Source: JAGLOK01 sp963675575
GTDB taxonomy: Bacteria; Bacillota; Clostridia; Christensenellales; UMGS416
Reading direction: 5' to 3'
Length of the DNA stretch: 64,000 nucleotides
Assembly (NCBI GenBank): GCA_963675575.1
Contig: OY776378.1
Location: forward strand, 2,976,001-3,040,000
Shown here: one piece after another, positions 61,840-64,000 of the stretch
Layout of the letters: every line of letters starts with the position of its first letter
Position numbering within the stretch: position 1 is the first letter of the stretch
The notes under the pieces: generated by a model
Seen by the model: the letters and a program-made list of their open reading frames with translations, nothing else
Databases searched by the model: none
What the model was told of the DNA's origin: nothing
Translations under genes and position numbers: made by a program

Positions 61840-62331
61840 ATGGCAAGACCGGTTATAAAAAGAAAAGTAGGGTTTTTCCCCGAAAATTATCACTTTACGC
61901 CGGACGTATCCTGCGAAGAAGGCGATAAAGAAATCATACTCACCCACGGAGAGCTTGAAAGCATAAGGCTTGCGGATTTATTGGGATTGGAACAGACCGA
62001 AGCTGCACGCAGTATGGGAATATCCCGCGGCACATATCAAAGGATACTAAACGCGGCGCGGAAAAAGGTGGCGGACGCCTTGGTCTTTGGCAGAATAATA
62101 ACTATTAATGGCGGTGAATACGCGTTAAACCACTGCTTTGCACATTGTGAGGAATGCAATCACTCTTGGAAGGCGCCCTGTGATGTGATTTTCTATGAAA
62201 ATCATGGAAAATGCCCGGAATGCGGCTCTATAAACATCGGATGCAGTGATGGGAAGGGCAAGTGCTCTTTAGGCGAAAGACGGCACCAAAACATGCTTAA
62301 CCCTAACTCCAGACAAAAATATCAAAAATAA
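61840..62331 (+). CDS. DUF134 helix-turn-helix protein with zinc ribbon
   Basis: The 163-residue protein has an N-terminal DUF134 domain (MARPVIKRKVGFFPENYHF; then TEAARSMGISRGTYQRIL as a sigma-4-like helix-turn-helix). The C-terminal cysteine-rich part has CFAHCEEC and CPECGSINIGC. DUF134 proteins are probable DNA-binding regulators, often near iron-sulphur or NifX-type genes. AAAGGA lies 8-13 bases upstream of the ATG. Convergent with a lipoprotein gene 4 bases away. Confidence 0.88.
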   Translation: MARPVIKRKVGFFPENYHFTPDVSCEEGDKEIILTHGELESIRLADLLGLEQTEAARSMGISRGTYQRILNAARKKVADALVFGRIITINGGEYALNHCFAHCEECNHSWKAPCDVIFYENHGKCPECGSINIGCSDGKGKCSLGERRHQNMLNPNSRQKYQK

Positions 62332-62335
62332 TAGT

Positions 62336-62749
62336 TCAGTCCAAATACACGTACAAAGCACTTGTCTGCATGGGGTATGATTCCATAATTATTCCGTTTG
62401 ATAAAAAAGACGCTTTATTCCCAACCTTGAACTGCCCTTGGGCATTGGCTTGGTAAACACTTTTGCCATTGGCATCAATAAATTTTGTATCTTCATTGAT
62501 TGATACCCATATTTGTCCCTTTATATTTTCCGAAATTGAGTCAACCAGCACTCTTAATACGCCATCGGTTGATATATCAAGAATTTCACCGGAGATGTCG
62601 GGCTCGGCATTTGAGTCCGGAGCGTTAGTGGGAGTAGCAGATGGTAAGATTTCATCTGTTGTTCGAGTTATTGGGCTTTGTGTACATCCCCAAAAGAATG
62701 ATCCAATCAAAACAATCAATGCAAAAGCCATAGTTAGTTTAGTTTTCAT
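62336..62749 (-). CDS. Secreted lipoprotein of unknown function
   Basis: The 137-residue protein has a signal sequence ending in a lipobox-like FFWGC (Cys about 22), then a Ser/Thr/Pro linker (about 24-50) and one small beta-rich domain of about 85 residues. The strand pattern with VRVLVDSI and IWVSINEDTKF resembles YobA/DUF3221-type domains, but I am not certain. AGGAGG lies upstream of the ATG. Gram-positive surface localisation is expected. Confidence 0.7.
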   Translation of the reverse strand: MKTKLTMAFALIVLIGSFFWGCTQSPITRTTDEILPSATPTNAPDSNAEPDISGEILDISTDGVLRVLVDSISENIKGQIWVSINEDTKFIDANGKSVYQANAQGQFKVGNKASFLSNGIIMESYPMQTSALYVYLD

Positions 62750-62802
62750 AATTACCTCCTGTATACTACAATTATTTAGACGTAAGAAAGTATAATTTGT
62801 TC

Positions 62803-62833
62803 CAAAAAAAACCGCCGCTTTTAAAGCGACGGT
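62803..62833 (-). terminator. Terminator after the parvulin gene
   Basis: On the minus strand ACCGTCGCTT pairs with AAGCGGCGGT (62,833-62,811) and is followed by eight T. Confidence 0.88.
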
Positions 62834-62849
62834 CTTGTTAATTCATTTG

Positions 62850-64000
62850 TTATTGTGCAACTTCCGTCTGGGTAGGTTCTGCAGTAGGTTCTTCGATAGG
62901 CTCTTCTTCAAGATTTTCGTAAAAATACTCTATTTTGTGTTTTGCTGTCCATTCATTAATCAGAGCCAGCCATTCCTCTTCCTTCTTTATTTCGGAAGCT
63001 TCCGGAAGAAGAGACGCCTTAACAGTTTCAAAATCTACTGGGCCTGATTCCACATCAGAGGTATATTCCAATATATGATAGCCGAAATCGGTTCCTACCA
63101 AATCAGATATATCTCCGATATTTTCAAGAGCCATACCACCATCAGTAAATTCTTGTACGAAGCGTGATGTGCCTAAATACATTTGATATCCTTCCGGATA
63201 ACTGTTCATTCCGGGATCATCGTTGTATTCGAGGATAGCATCGTCAAATGTAATTGATTCGTCATTAAGCTGATTTAACACGTCCATTGCCTCGTCATAA
63301 ATTTCTGCAAGAGAGGTATTAACTAATTCATCTGCTTCTTCCTCATTGCCCGCTGATCTCAGTTCTTGGATTTGAGCGACTAAATCATCTTCAAAAGATA
63401 TAAGCACATGGCGCACCATTCTAAGGCCTTCGGGGATATAAAAAGCCGGTTCGCCCTGAGAGGTGTAATATTCATAAGCTGACAAATCTGAATAAGTTAT
63501 CTTATCTGCTTCAACTTTTTGGTTAAACAGCTCCAATAGTTCTTCATCTGTCACTGTTAAATCAATAAGAGATGTTTCGGCATTTTGCATAACTATTTGG
63601 TATGTATAGTATTCTTCGATGTATGATTCTTCAACACCGAATTCTTCCAAAATGAGCTGAGTGTATTTGTTTGCAGCCCTTACATAATCTTTTTCTGTAT
63701 AGTCATCTCCGAGCTCTGCCAGCATTTCGCTTTCTTTTGTCGCGAGTATCTCATCAAGAAAAGATTCAGTCTGTGTTTTTACAGAGTTGAGTTCGTCGGG
63801 GGTAAGGTCATAATACCCCAGATTTTCAAGCTCAATCTTTGTTATTTCACGGCTTACCAATGACTCCAGCACATTTATCCTAAGCTCGTCCAATTGAACT
63901 GTATATTCAGGATTGTCAAGAATGTCTTGTGTAACTCCATAATTCTTTTTGACGTTTTCCCAACTTTCCAGGTATTCAGTTCTTGTGACTTTTTTTCCAT
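62850..64000 (-). CDS. Parvulin-type peptidyl-prolyl isomerase, PrsA/SurA-like (5' end outside the window)
   Basis: The frame stays open to the window edge, so at least 382 codons are coding and the N terminus, presumably a signal or lipoprotein sequence, is missing. The visible part begins with a SurA N-like helical region (RTEYLESWENVKKNYGVTQD). A parvulin domain follows (about residues 190-330 of the fragment: LRMVRHVLISFEDD … FDDAILEYNDDPGMNS). The tail is acidic with Glu-Pro repeats. A folding factor outside the membrane is the likely role. A TTG within the fragment could be misread as a start. Confidence 0.85.
   Translation of the reverse strand, partial: GKKVTRTEYLESWENVKKNYGVTQDILDNPEYTVQLDELRINVLESLVSREITKIELENLGYYDLTPDELNSVKTQTESFLDEILATKESEMLAELGDDYTEKDYVRAANKYTQLILEEFGVEESYIEEYYTYQIVMQNAETSLIDLTVTDEELLELFNQKVEADKITYSDLSAYEYYTSQGEPAFYIPEGLRMVRHVLISFEDDLVAQIQELRSAGNEEEADELVNTSLAEIYDEAMDVLNQLNDESITFDDAILEYNDDPGMNSYPEGYQMYLGTSRFVQEFTDGGMALENIGDISDLVGTDFGYHILEYTSDVESGPVDFETVKASLLPEASEIKKEEEWLALINEWTAKHKIEYFYENLEEEPIEEPTAEPTQTEVAQ

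Overview
The window comes from a low-GC, Gram-positive anaerobe of the Clostridia. It holds a chromosomal replication-origin region (dnaA, dnaN, parA, parB, two perfect parS sites, DnaA boxes) joined to the right end of an integrative conjugative element. The family assignments point the same way: a NusG domain II protein, a Gx transporter, AddAB instead of RecBCD, a CD1110/CD1112-type conjugation module, PadR and DUF134. Nothing fixes the genus.

Positions 1 to about 29,000 are accessory DNA, more A+T-rich than the rest. It opens inside a TrlF-like ATPase gene, followed by a DUF2130 gene, an unrecognised gene and gene debris. An AbrB-like regulator precedes a conjugation operon (3.5-13.7 kb): PcfB/ArdC-like fusion, VirD4 coupling protein, small pilin-like Maff2 protein, TrbL/VirB6-like protein, PrgI, VirB4 ATPase, a membrane-anchored NlpC/P60 hydrolase and a class D sortase. 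No relaxase is visible. Cargo follows: a SEC-C protein, a broken NADAR-type gene, a sigma-70-like factor, and a leftward restriction-modification operon. That operon has one protein carrying both a cytosine-C5 and an adenine-N6 methyltransferase, an HNH endonuclease and a small third gene. A control module comes next (ImmA-like peptidase and XRE repressor tail to tail, an ArpU/DUF1492-like activator, a short sigma-like protein), then a structured 450-bp stretch, a DUF6870 protein, two overlapping large serine recombinases and a small membrane protein. The element appears to end just before a tRNA-Ser(CGA) gene.

Positions 29,000 to 64,000 are core chromosome. Leftward parA-parB and dnaA-dnaN flank a rightward three-gene membrane operon. 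oriC lies at about 35.8-36.4 kb and contains a promoter-terminator pair on the minus strand that looks like a roughly 105-nt RNA. To its right are a Ppx/GppA-HD protein with ppk1, a membrane protein, addB-addA, a six-gene leftward operon starting with a glycan-initiation trio, an ECF sigma factor with a DUF4179-like partner, gdhA, TelA/XpaC-like genes, a PadR regulator with its membrane partner, and lipB-lipA. A promoter-three-peptides-terminator unit follows, then DUF134, a lipoprotein, and a parvulin-type foldase cut by the window end.

The most interesting leads are the three-peptide unit at 61.3-61.8 kb, the oriC-embedded RNA, the bifunctional methyltransferase system, the structured region at 24.6-25.0 kb, and the PcfB/ArdC fusion whose peptidase site has been lost.
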